Positions 6,995 to 15,172 of a stretch of 64,000 bases of DNA are shown here, piece after piece. Source of the DNA: Streptomyces sp. CA-210063 (GTDB lineage Bacteria > Actinomycetota > Actinomycetes > Streptomycetales > Streptomycetaceae); NCBI RefSeq assembly GCF_024612015.1, contig NZ_CP102512.1, positions 2,604,001-2,668,000 of the forward strand, given 5' to 3'. Numbering within the stretch: position 1 is the first letter of the stretch; the number at the start of each line of letters is the position of its first letter. Made by a program: the position numbers and the translations under genes. The notes under the pieces were generated by a model that saw nothing but the letters and a program-made list of their open reading frames with translations, ran no database searches and was not told the DNA's origin.

Positions 6995-9892
6995 TCAGCT
7001 GCAGCCGCTCGTCGAGCCGCAGCCCTCGCAGATGTAGCAGGAGCCGGCCCGCTGCATCTTCGTACCGCAGGAGAAGCACAGCGGGGCGTCGGCCTGGATG
7101 CCCAGCTGCATCTCCACCAGCTCGGCGCTGGTGTGGGCCTGCTTCGGGGCGGGCCTGGCCGCCTCGTCGTCGGCCTTCGGGGTGGAGACGGCCTTCAGGG
7201 ACTGGCGCGGCGCCGACTGGGCGAGGCCCTCGACGTCCACCTCCACGTCGTCGAGGATCGGCTCGTACGAACCGGTCTCCAGGTGACGCTGACGCTCCTC
7301 GGCGGAGTGGATGCCGAGCGCGGAGCGCGTCTCGAAGGGCAGGAAGTCCAGCGCCAGACGGCGGAAGATGTAGTCGACGATCGACGCCGCCATCCGCACA
7401 TCCGGGTCGTCCGTCATACCGGCCGGCTCGAAGCGCATGTTCGTGAACTTCGAGACGTACGTCTCCAGCGGCACGCCGTACTGCAGACCCACCGAGACGG
7501 CGATCGAGAAGGCGTCCATCATGCCCGCGAGGGTCGAGCCCTGCTTGGACATCTTCAGGAAGACCTCGCCCAGGCCGTCGTCCGGGTAGGAGTTGGCGAT
7601 CATGTAGCCCTCGGCGCCGCCGACGGTGAAGGACGTGGTGATGCCGGGCCGGCCCTTCGGGAGGCGCTTGCGTACCGGGCGGTACTCGACGACCTTCTCG
7701 ACCGCGGTCCGGATCGTCTCCTCGGCCTTCTCGGTGATCTCCGCCTTCTCCTTCTCCTTGGTCTTGGCGGAGAGCGGCTGGCCGACCTTGCAGTTGTCGC
7801 GGTAGATCGCGAGCGCCTTGACGCCCAGCTTCCAGGCCTCGAAGTAGATCTCCTCGACCTCCTCGACGGTCGCCGTCTCCGGCATGTTGACCGTCTTGGA
7901 GATGGCGCCGGAGATCCACGGCTGGATCGCGGCCATCATGCGGACGTGGCCCATCGGGGAGATGGCGCGCTCGCCCATGGCGCAGTCGAAGACCTCGTAG
8001 TGCTCCGGCTTGAGGCTCGGGGCGTCGATCACATTGCCGTTCTCGGCGATGTGGGCGACGATCGCCTCGATCTGCTCCTCCTGGTAGCCCAGGCGGCGCA
8101 GGGCCTGCGGGACCGTGCCGTTGACGATCTGCATCGAGCCGCCGCCGACCAGCTTCTTGAACTTGACCAGCGCCAGGTCCGGCTCGACACCGGTGGTGTC
8201 GCAGGACATGGCGAGGCCGATGGTGCCGGTCGGGGCGAGCACGGACGCCTGCGAGTTGCGGAAGCCGTTCTTCTCGCCGAGGCGGAGCACGTCCTGCCAG
8301 GCCTCGGTGGCGGCGGCCCACACCGGGGTGTCCAGGTCGTCCATGCGGACGGCCGTGCCATTGGCGTCGGAGTGCTGCTTCATGACGCGGTTGTGGGCGG
8401 TGGCGTTGCGGGCGTAGCCGTCGTAGGGGCCGACGACCGCGGCCAGTTCCGAGGAGCGCTTGTACGCCGTGCCGGTCATCAGGGAGGTGATGGCGCCGGC
8501 GAGGGAGCGGCCGCCGTCGGAGTCGTACGCGTGGCCGGTCGCCATCAGCAGGGCGCCGAGGTTGGCGTAGCCGATGCCGAGCTGGCGGAAGGCGCGGGTG
8601 TTCTCACCGATCTTCTGGGTCGGGAAGTCGGCGAAGCAGATGGAGATGTCCATCGCGGTGATGACGAGCTCGACGACCTTCGTGAAGCGCTCGACCTCGA
8701 AGGACTGGCTGCCCTTGCCGTCGTCCTTCAGGAACTTCATCAGGTTCAGCGAGGCCAGGTTGCAGGACGTGTTGTCCAGGTGCATGTACTCGCTGCACGG
8801 GTTCGACGCGGTGATGCGGCCGGACTCGGGGCAGGTGTGCCAGCGGTTGATCACACCGTCGTACTGGATACCCGGGTCGGCGCAGGCCCACGCGGCCTCG
8901 GCGAGCTTGCGGAAGAGCGCCTTGGCGTCGACCTTCTCGATGATCTCGCCGGTCATACGGGCGCGGAGACCGAACTCCGTGCCGTTCTCGACGGCCGTCA
9001 TGAACTCGTCGTTCACACGGACCGAGTTGTTGGCGTTCTGGTACTGGACGGACGTGATGTCGTCGCCGCCCAGGTCCATGTCGAAGCCCGCGTCGCGCAG
9101 GGCGCGGATCTTCTCCTCTTCCTTCACCTTGGTGGCGATGAAGTCCTCGACATCCGGGTGGTCCACGTCGAGGACGACCATCTTGGCGGCGCGGCGGGTG
9201 GCACCGCCCGACTTGATCGTTCCTGCGGAGGCGTCGGCACCGCGCATGAAGGAGACCGGACCGGAGGCGTTGCCACCGGAGGAGAGCAGTTCCTTGGAGG
9301 AGCGGATACGGGAGAGGTTCAGGCCGGCGCCGGAGCCGCCCTTGAAGATCATGCCCTCTTCCTTGTACCAGTCGAGGATCGACTCCATGGAGTCGTCGAC
9401 GGCCAGGATGAAGCAGGCGGAGACCTGTTGGGGCTGCGGCGTGCCCACGTTGAACCAGACAGGGCTGTTGAAGCTGAAGATCTGGTGCAGGAGGGCGTAC
9501 GCCAGCTCGTGCTCGAAGATCTCGGCGTCGGCGGGCGAGGCGAAGTACTTGTAGTCCTCGCCGGCCTTCCGATACGTCTTCACGATGCGGTCGATGAGCT
9601 GCTTGAGGCTCACCTCGCGCTGCGGAGTGCCCACGGCACCGCGGAAGTACTTGCTGGTGACGATGTTGACCGCGTTCACCGACCAGAACTCGGGGAACTC
9701 GACGCCACGCTGCTCGAAGTTGACCGAGCCGTCGCGCCAGTTGGTCATGACGACATCACGGCGCGCCCATTCCACCTCGTCGTACGGATGCACGCCGGGG
9801 GTCGTGTGGATGCGCTCGATACGCAGGCCCTTGCTCGCCTTGGTGCCCTTGGCGCGGGAACTCCGTGCCGGACCGCTCGCCGTCTCTGTCAT
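6995..9892 (-). CDS. nrdJ: Vitamin B12-dependent (class II) ribonucleotide reductase
   Basis: 965 residues. It reduces ribonucleotides to deoxyribonucleotides using adenosylcobalamin. Visible features are SFNSPVWFNVG (140-150), the Cys of the following SACF, the NPCSE active-site motif (364-368), the Gly-rich GGSGAG loop, and a C-terminal zinc-like Cys cluster (CFSCG ... CYICEGCG). The length matches Streptomyces NrdJ. I chose ATG at 9890-9892, 5 bases after GGGAGG. The frame is open 30 codons further upstream but lacks a ribosome binding site there. It lies 160 bp downstream of nrdR on the same strand, as in the nrdRJ operon, and is controlled by NrdR boxes upstream of nrdR. Confidence 0.97.
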   Translation of the reverse strand: MTETASGPARSSRAKGTKASKGLRIERIHTTPGVHPYDEVEWARRDVVMTNWRDGSVNFEQRGVEFPEFWSVNAVNIVTSKYFRGAVGTPQREVSLKQLIDRIVKTYRKAGEDYKYFASPADAEIFEHELAYALLHQIFSFNSPVWFNVGTPQPQQVSACFILAVDDSMESILDWYKEEGMIFKGGSGAGLNLSRIRSSKELLSSGGNASGPVSFMRGADASAGTIKSGGATRRAAKMVVLDVDHPDVEDFIATKVKEEEKIRALRDAGFDMDLGGDDITSVQYQNANNSVRVNDEFMTAVENGTEFGLRARMTGEIIEKVDAKALFRKLAEAAWACADPGIQYDGVINRWHTCPESGRITASNPCSEYMHLDNTSCNLASLNLMKFLKDDGKGSQSFEVERFTKVVELVITAMDISICFADFPTQKIGENTRAFRQLGIGYANLGALLMATGHAYDSDGGRSLAGAITSLMTGTAYKRSSELAAVVGPYDGYARNATAHNRVMKQHSDANGTAVRMDDLDTPVWAAATEAWQDVLRLGEKNGFRNSQASVLAPTGTIGLAMSCDTTGVEPDLALVKFKKLVGGGSMQIVNGTVPQALRRLGYQEEQIEAIVAHIAENGNVIDAPSLKPEHYEVFDCAMGERAISPMGHVRMMAAIQPWISGAISKTVNMPETATVEEVEEIYFEAWKLGVKALAIYRDNCKVGQPLSAKTKEKEKAEITEKAEETIRTAVEKVVEYRPVRKRLPKGRPGITTSFTVGGAEGYMIANSYPDDGLGEVFLKMSKQGSTLAGMMDAFSIAVSVGLQYGVPLETYVSKFTNMRFEPAGMTDDPDVRMAASIVDYIFRRLALDFLPFETRSALGIHSAEERQRHLETGSYEPILDDVEVDVEGLAQSAPRQSLKAVSTPKADDEAARPAPKQAHTSAELVEMQLGIQADAPLCFSCGTKMQRAGSCYICEGCGSTSGCS

Positions 9893-10052
9893 GCCGCCTC
9901 CCTGTACGGGCGAAAACGCCCTGAAGTGCCACGTTGTTCCAGTGACACGGTGTTCTGTCTTGTGCCGCGACCCGGCTGACACAGCCGTTCGCGACAGGTC
10001 TGGATCGCCGCCGATCGTCCGGTCCCATCGGTCCGGCGGTGCGGCCCGCCGA

Positions 10053-10613
10053 TCAGTCGGCGGCGTTGGCGGGCACGGGAACCTGGGCAGTCCCTCCGGA
10101 CCCGCGGTCGTTCTCCAGGCGCTCCTCGACCGTGATCTCGACGTCCTCGTCGTTCACGTCGGGGCGCTTCTGCTGCTCCCTGAGTTCCGCGATGGCGGCC
10201 TCGAAGTCCTCCAGCGAGTCGAACGCCCGGTAGACCGAGGCGAACCGCAAGTAGGCGACGAGGTCGAGCTCCTGCAACGGGCCGAGTATGGCCAGACCCA
10301 CGTCGTGGGTGGTCAGTTCGGCGCTTCCGGTGGCACGCACCGCCTCCTCGACCCGTTGGCCGAGCTGGGCGAGCGCGTCCTCGGTGACAGGCCGCCCCTG
10401 GCATGCCTTGCGGACACCATTGATGACCTTGGTACGGCTGAAGGGTTCCGTCACACCGGACCTCTTGACCACCATCAGCGAGCACGTCTCCACCGTCGTG
10501 AAACGACGGGAGCAGTCCGGACACTGGCGGCGCCTGCGGATCGACGTGCCGTCGTCCGTCGTACGACTGTCGACGACGCGGCTGTCGGGGTGCCTGCAGA
10601 AGGGACAGTGCAT
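10053..10613 (-). CDS. nrdR: Transcriptional repressor NrdR
   Basis: 186 residues. It has an N-terminal zinc ribbon (CPFC at 3-6, CPDC at 31-34), RRRR before the second Cys pair, and then an ATP-cone (about 46-136, [15 protein letters not shown]). NrdR senses ATP/dATP and represses ribonucleotide reductase genes by binding paired boxes. The ATG at 10611-10613 follows GAGGAGGG. The acidic, Pro-containing C-terminal tail (about 150-186) is longer than in many NrdRs. It is first in the nrdR-nrdJ operon and autoregulated through the boxes at 10727-10774. Confidence 0.97.
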   Translation of the reverse strand: MHCPFCRHPDSRVVDSRTTDDGTSIRRRRQCPDCSRRFTTVETCSLMVVKRSGVTEPFSRTKVINGVRKACQGRPVTEDALAQLGQRVEEAVRATGSAELTTHDVGLAILGPLQELDLVAYLRFASVYRAFDSLEDFEAAIAELREQQKRPDVNDEDVEITVEERLENDRGSGGTAQVPVPANAAD

Positions 10614-10726
10614 AACTCCAACCCTCCTCACACAGCGCGGCCCAATGGCCCCACGGGCCACTTGAACCCCGCGGAAGCAGCCCCAAGCATAGGGGATGAC
10701 CAAGAGCCCGAGGACCCGGGGGACCA

Positions 10727-10774
10727 CAACTTCTGGGCTGTTGTTGCAATCCAAGCACTAGATGTAGGGCTTGG
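10727..10774 (-). promoter_or_regulatory. Tandem NrdR boxes of the nrdRJ promoter
   Basis: The upstream box has core CTAGATGTAG (10758-10767), a full match to the C-W-A-N-A-T-N-T-W-G core. It sits inside a 24-bp imperfect palindrome (10751-10774, CCAAGC...GCTTGG). A weaker box CAACTTCTGG (10727-10736) starts exactly 31 bp away, which is the in-phase spacing of known NrdR box pairs. Confidence 0.75.
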
Positions 10775-11073
10775 CACGTAAATCCACCCACGACGCGCGT
10801 GTCGCGCATGTATGTCATGTGCCAGACGGGAACGCCGTCGCAGAGCGCAGCCGTACCGTCGCGGAACGGACGGGGATACGGTGGGGCGCCACGGAGAAAG
10901 GGGCCGGTGCCCGGCTGACGGGACACCGGGTGGCAGACTGGGCCGCGCGGCGACAGCGGCCCACAAGGCCTTCGCTCCGGCGGTGAAGAGTACAGCAATC
11001 GGCACTTTTGCCCGCCGGGCCCGCGTCTTACACCCAGGCACATGATCACGTCAGACAATCCAGAGTTTTTCAC

Positions 11074-11089
11074 TCGAACGTGTGTTTGG
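11074..11089 (+). promoter_or_regulatory. SOS (LexA) box
   Basis: TCGAACGTGTGTTTGG matches the actinobacterial LexA consensus TCGAACRNRYGTTYGA at 15 of 16 positions. It lies 60 bp upstream of the lexA start and should mediate autoregulation. Confidence 0.88.
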
Positions 11090-11149
11090 CGCAACCTTTC
11101 GAAAGCAACTACCGTTGTGCTGCACGGGAGACCATCGAGAGGGGCCGAC

Positions 11150-11926
11150 GTGACCACCACCGCTGACAGTGCCACCATCACTGCCCAGGACCGCTCCCAG
11201 AGCCGACTCGAGCCGGTGCATGCAATGAACGAAGCCACGAACCATGAAGGGCCCAAGCGAGCCCTGCCCGGCCGACCTCCAGGTATCAGGGCGGACAGCT
11301 CCGGGCTCACCGACCGGCAGCGCCGGGTCATCGAGGTGATCAGGGACTCGGTGCAGCGGCGTGGATACCCGCCGTCGATGCGGGAGATCGGCCAGGCGGT
11401 CGGCCTGTCCAGCACATCCTCCGTGGCACACCAGCTGATGGCCCTGGAGCGCAAGGGCTTCCTGCGCCGCGACCCGCACCGCCCGCGTGCGTACGAGGTC
11501 CGCGGCTCCGACCAGTCCTCGGCGCAGCCCACGGACACCGCGGGCAAGCCGGCCGCGTCGTACGTGCCGCTCGTCGGCCGGATCGCCGCCGGTGGCCCGA
11601 TCCTCGCCGAGGAATCGGTCGAGGACGTGTTCCCGCTCCCCCGCCAGCTGGTGGGCGACGGCGAGCTGTTCGTCCTGAAGGTCGTGGGTGACTCGATGAT
11701 CGAGGCCGCGATCTGCGACGGCGACTGGGTGACGGTCCGCCGTCAGCCCGTCGCCGAGAACGGCGACATCGTGGCCGCCATGCTGGACGGCGAAGCCACG
11801 GTCAAGCGCTTCAAGCGAGAGGACGGCCACGTCTGGCTGCTGCCGCACAACGCCGCCTACGAGCCCATCCCGGGTGACGACGCGACCATTCTCGGCAAGG
11901 TGGTGGCAGTCCTGCGCCGCGTCTGA
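11150..11926 (+). CDS. lexA: SOS response repressor LexA
   Basis: 258 residues from GTG at 11150, which follows GAGAGGGG. A later ATG at 11225 would give 233 residues and is possible. The N-terminal winged helix-turn-helix is [12 protein letters not shown]...[10 protein letters not shown]. The self-cleavage site is Ala147-Gly148 in GRIAAGGP, and the catalytic dyad is Ser182 (VGDSM) and Lys219 (ATVKRF). With RecA-ssDNA it cleaves itself and releases DNA-repair genes. The SOS box at 11074 supports autoregulation. It is convergent with the dinG-like helicase gene, with a very long palindrome between them. Confidence 0.97.
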   Translation: MTTTADSATITAQDRSQSRLEPVHAMNEATNHEGPKRALPGRPPGIRADSSGLTDRQRRVIEVIRDSVQRRGYPPSMREIGQAVGLSSTSSVAHQLMALERKGFLRRDPHRPRAYEVRGSDQSSAQPTDTAGKPAASYVPLVGRIAAGGPILAEESVEDVFPLPRQLVGDGELFVLKVVGDSMIEAAICDGDWVTVRRQPVAENGDIVAAMLDGEATVKRFKREDGHVWLLPHNAAYEPIPGDDATILGKVVAVLRRV

Positions 11927-12045
11927 CACCCAGCGGAGGACGGTCGCCCGTGTCTGTCCCCGCCCCTGATCCGGGCCCCGGAATCCACTGCGCCGGTTCC
12001 GGGGCCCTGGGCTGTCCAGGAGCGCGAGGAGCGCTTCGGACCCTG

Positions 12046-12099
12046 AGACGTGTGAAGAGTGGCCTGTCCCGATCGGGACAGGCCACTCTTCACACGTCT
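12046..12099. terminator. 54-bp perfect palindrome between lexA and dinG
   Basis: The 27-bp arms (12046-12072 and 12073-12099) are exact reverse complements with no spacer. The right arm includes the last two codons and the stop of the dinG-like gene (stop at 12090-12092). It is probably a bidirectional terminator for the convergent pair. It lies 119 bp after the lexA stop. Confidence 0.85.
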
Positions 12100-14081
12100 G
12101 CCTTCTCCGCCGTTGCCGTGTCCTTGGCCGCCTGGTCGATCGCGGCGAGCGACCTGCGGACCTGGTTACGGTCCGTCGTGTACCAGAAGTCGGGCAGTGA
12201 CGCCTTGAGATAGCTCCCGTACCGCGCGGTCGCCAGCCGCTGGTCCAGTACGGCGACCACGCCACGGTCCCCCTGCGCCCGTACGAGACGGCCGGCGCCC
12301 TGGGCCATGAGCAGGGCGGCGTGGGTGGCCGCGACGGCCATGAAGCCATTGCCGCCCGCCTCCTCGACGGCCTTCTGGCGGGCGCTCATCAGAGGGTCGT
12401 CGGGGCGCGGGAACGGGATCTTGTCCATGACGACCAGCTGACAGCTGGGCCCGGGTACGTCGACGCCCTGCCAGAGCGACAGCGTGCCGAACAGACAGGT
12501 CTTCGGGTCGGCCGCGAAGCCCTTGATCAGCTCGCCGAGCGTCTCCTCGCCCTGCAGCAGGATCGGGTACTCGGGGATACGGACGCGCAGCTCCTCCGCC
12601 GCCAGCTGGGCGGCCCGCATCGAGGAGAACAGGCCGAGCGTACGGCCGCCCGCCGCCTGGATCAGCTCCGTGAGCTCGTCCAGCATGTCCGTGCGGTCGC
12701 CGTCGCGCGCGGGACGCGACAGATGCTTGGCGACGTAGAGGATGCCCTGCCTGGGGTAGTCGAACGGAGATCCGACGTCCACACCCTTCCACTGCGGAAG
12801 GTCGTCCCCCTGGGTGCCCTCCGGTGCCAGGCCCAGCGACGCCCCCACGCCGTTGAAATCGCCGCCCAGCTTGAGAGTGGCCGAGGTCAGGGTGACGGAA
12901 CGGTCCGCGAAGAGCTTCTCCCTGAGGAGGCCCGACACGGACATGGGGGCGACGCGCAGGGACGCACCGAAGCGGTCGTGGCGTTCGTACCAGACGACGT
13001 CCCACTCGGAACCGTTGGTGATCCGCTCCGCCACGTCGTGCACGCTCTCCACGGCGGCCAGCGCCTGCTTACGGACCGCGTCCTCGTCCTGGACGGACTT
13101 GTCGCGGGTGCTGCCGATCGCGGAGATCACCGTACGGGCGGCGTCGCGCAGCGCCATGAGGACGTACGCCAGGTCCTCCGGGACCTCCTCCAGGCGGCCC
13201 GGCAGCGCCAGCTCCATGAGCCGCTCGAAGCCCTCGGCGGCGGTCTGGAGCTGGTCGGCGGCCTTCTCGTTCACGAGCTTCGCCGCCCGCTTCACGGCGC
13301 GGTTGACCTGGCCCGGGGTGAGCTCGCCGGTCGCCACACCGGTCACGCGTGAGACCAGCTCGTGGGCCTCGTCCACGATCAGCACCTCGTGCTGCGGGAG
13401 CACCGGGGCGCCCTCGATGGCGTCGATCGCGAGCAGCGCGTGGTTGGTGACGACGACCTCGGCGAGCTTGGCCCGCTCCCTGGCCATCTCGGCGAAGCAC
13501 TCGGCTCCGTACGCGCACTTGGTGGCGCCCAGGCACTCCCTGGACGACACGGAGATCTGTGCCCAGGCACGGTCGGACACGCCAGGGGTGAGGTCGTCCC
13601 GGTCGCCGGTCTCGGTCTCCTGCGACCAGTCCCGTAGCCGCAGCAGGTCCTGGCCCAGCTTGCTGGTGGGCGCGGCCGCCTCGAACTGGTCGAAGAGGCC
13701 TTCCTCCTCGTCCTGCGGCATTCCTTCGTTCAGGCGGTGCAGGCACAGGTAGTTCGACCGGCCCTTGAGCATCGCGAACTCGGGGCGCCGGCGCAGCAAC
13801 GGGTGCAGCGCGTCGACCGTCCTCGGCAGGTCCCGCTCCACGAGCTGCCGCTGCAGCGCCAGGGTTGCCGTCGCGACGACCACCCGCTCCCCTTGCGCGA
13901 GGGCGGGCACCAGGTAGCCGAGCGACTTTCCGGTGCCGGTGCCCGCCTGCACCAGCAGATGGGAGCCGTCGTCGATCGCCTCCGCGACGGCTTCGGCCAT
14001 GGTCACCTGGCCGGGGCGCTCCATGCCGCCGACAGCGGTGACGGCAGCGTGCAGGAGTTCGTGGAGTGAGGGCTTCGTCAT
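12090..14081 (-). CDS. dinG: DinG/XPD-type ATP-dependent DNA helicase
   Basis: 663 residues, superfamily 2 helicase. It has the Walker A motif AGTGTGKS (46-53), four Cys that would ligate a 4Fe-4S cluster (113, 183, 189, 195), and a DEAH box (237-240). Later motifs include SATLKLGG, LGLFSSMRAA and QGVDVPGPSC. The C-terminal VAVLDQRLATARYG is typical of motif VI. Such enzymes unwind DNA, R-loops or G-quadruplexes during repair. I see no SOS box at its own start; a small dyad GGTCACC/GGTGACC (14099-14123) lies upstream. Its stop is inside the terminator palindrome. Confidence 0.92.
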   Translation of the reverse strand: MTKPSLHELLHAAVTAVGGMERPGQVTMAEAVAEAIDDGSHLLVQAGTGTGKSLGYLVPALAQGERVVVATATLALQRQLVERDLPRTVDALHPLLRRRPEFAMLKGRSNYLCLHRLNEGMPQDEEEGLFDQFEAAAPTSKLGQDLLRLRDWSQETETGDRDDLTPGVSDRAWAQISVSSRECLGATKCAYGAECFAEMARERAKLAEVVVTNHALLAIDAIEGAPVLPQHEVLIVDEAHELVSRVTGVATGELTPGQVNRAVKRAAKLVNEKAADQLQTAAEGFERLMELALPGRLEEVPEDLAYVLMALRDAARTVISAIGSTRDKSVQDEDAVRKQALAAVESVHDVAERITNGSEWDVVWYERHDRFGASLRVAPMSVSGLLREKLFADRSVTLTSATLKLGGDFNGVGASLGLAPEGTQGDDLPQWKGVDVGSPFDYPRQGILYVAKHLSRPARDGDRTDMLDELTELIQAAGGRTLGLFSSMRAAQLAAEELRVRIPEYPILLQGEETLGELIKGFAADPKTCLFGTLSLWQGVDVPGPSCQLVVMDKIPFPRPDDPLMSARQKAVEEAGGNGFMAVAATHAALLMAQGAGRLVRAQGDRGVVAVLDQRLATARYGSYLKASLPDFWYTTDRNQVRRSLAAIDQAAKDTATAEKADV

Positions 14082-14331
14082 AGCGCGACCACCCTACGGG
14101 TCACCACTGACAAACGGGTGACCAAGGCGGAAGCGTGGGGCGTGAACGGCGGGATCAAGACCGGATTCTCTTCGACGGGGCAGCGGGATGGGTGTGGTGG
14201 CCGGGGAGCGGGACGGCTCAACGGGCACGGCTGATTCTCGTGGGCCGGAAATCGGGTCGGCTCGATCGGGAACCGGATCGGCGCGAGCGGTGTACCAGAA
14301 ATGACGGCGTCACAGCAGATGCACATCAGAT

Positions 14332-15069
14332 CTACATCAGATCGCGCAGGAGTCGGTCTCTCACCATGAGGGCGGCCCGCTTGTCGGGCAGGTCGACCTC
14401 GGCGGAGAACCGAAAGCCGGCGCTGAGGAAAGCGGAGACGGAGGGGAAGTTGCGAAGGTCGGGTTCCGCGATGACGCGGGCACAGGAAGGTCTTCTGTCG
14501 AGGATGAGATCGGCGACGGCGCGGAGCAGGGTGGAGCCGAGACCCCGCCCCCGATCGGCCACGGGGCCGATGAGGAGGTGGATTCCCGTGTCGTGCGGGC
14601 GGGCGGGGTAGTGGCGGGCGATGGGGTCGAGGTCGGCCCGGTAGATCTCCCAGTAGCTCATCGGGGTCCCGTCCAGCAGCCCCAGGCAGGGCACGCTGCG
14701 GCCGTCACCGTCGAGCTGGGTCCGGAGGTGGTCCGCGGTCACACTCTCGGATCCCGCGAGCTTCCAGTAGGAGGCCACGGCGGCGTCGTTCATCCAGCGG
14801 GAGATCAGCGGGAGCTCCCGTTCGACGCGGACGGGGACGAGGTGCAGGGTGCCTGCCGGGGTGACGACCGGCCCCCAGTCGGCGAGGTGGTCGAGCAGCT
14901 CGCCGTTGGCCGGGAGCGCCTCCTGTCCCTCCTCGGTCCTGCCGCCGCACAAGTCTCCGTCCTCGGCCAGGAGCGCGAGGAAGTCGTCGGACAGGCGCAG
15001 TTCGAGCGTGTCCTCGTTGCTCGAGGTCGAGGCGGTGCCGGTGTCGGTGCTCGCGTCGGTGGGAGGCAC
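14332..15069 (-). CDS. GNAT acyltransferase of a siderophore locus (IucB/RhbD-like)
   Basis: 245 residues. The N-terminal 75 residues are a variable leader. A GNAT domain follows (about 76-240) with SRWMNDAAVASYWKL, LLDGTPMSYWEIYRAD, and the acetyl-CoA loop VADRGRGLGSTLLRA. This matches the AlcB/IucB/RhbD group that acylates the amine or hydroxylamine of siderophore building blocks. The GTG start follows GAGAGGAG. It lies about 100 bp downstream of the IucA/IucC gene. A 10-bp direct repeat (GATCTGATGT, 14323-14343 region) overlaps its stop codon. Confidence 0.82.
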   Translation of the reverse strand: MPPTDASTDTGTASTSSNEDTLELRLSDDFLALLAEDGDLCGGRTEEGQEALPANGELLDHLADWGPVVTPAGTLHLVPVRVERELPLISRWMNDAAVASYWKLAGSESVTADHLRTQLDGDGRSVPCLGLLDGTPMSYWEIYRADLDPIARHYPARPHDTGIHLLIGPVADRGRGLGSTLLRAVADLILDRRPSCARVIAEPDLRNFPSVSAFLSAGFRFSAEVDLPDKRAALMVRDRLLRDLM

Positions 15070-15172
15070 GGCGACGCTCCTCTCAGGAGATCGGGTGGGT
15101 CATGTTCCTCGGGACTGAAGGGAGTCGGGGCACGGAGACGGTTGGGGGCCGAACAGGGCAATGGAAGGCAGG

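Larger units (their letters stand above)
10614..11149. other. Divergent intergenic region nrdR / lexA
   Basis: 536 bp. The nrdR side holds the two NrdR boxes (10727-10774) and the lexA side holds the SOS box (11074-11089). I see no convincing protein or RNA gene in the middle (about 10800-11040). Confidence 0.7.

Noticed and set aside
10800..11040. Small ORFs between nrdR and lexA
   Set aside because: Several short frames overlap each other on both strands with no ribosome binding site or recognisable product.
14099..14123. GGTCACC/GGTGACC dyad upstream of the dinG-like gene as an SOS box
   Set aside because: It does not match the actinobacterial LexA consensus. Kept only as a minor unexplained dyad.
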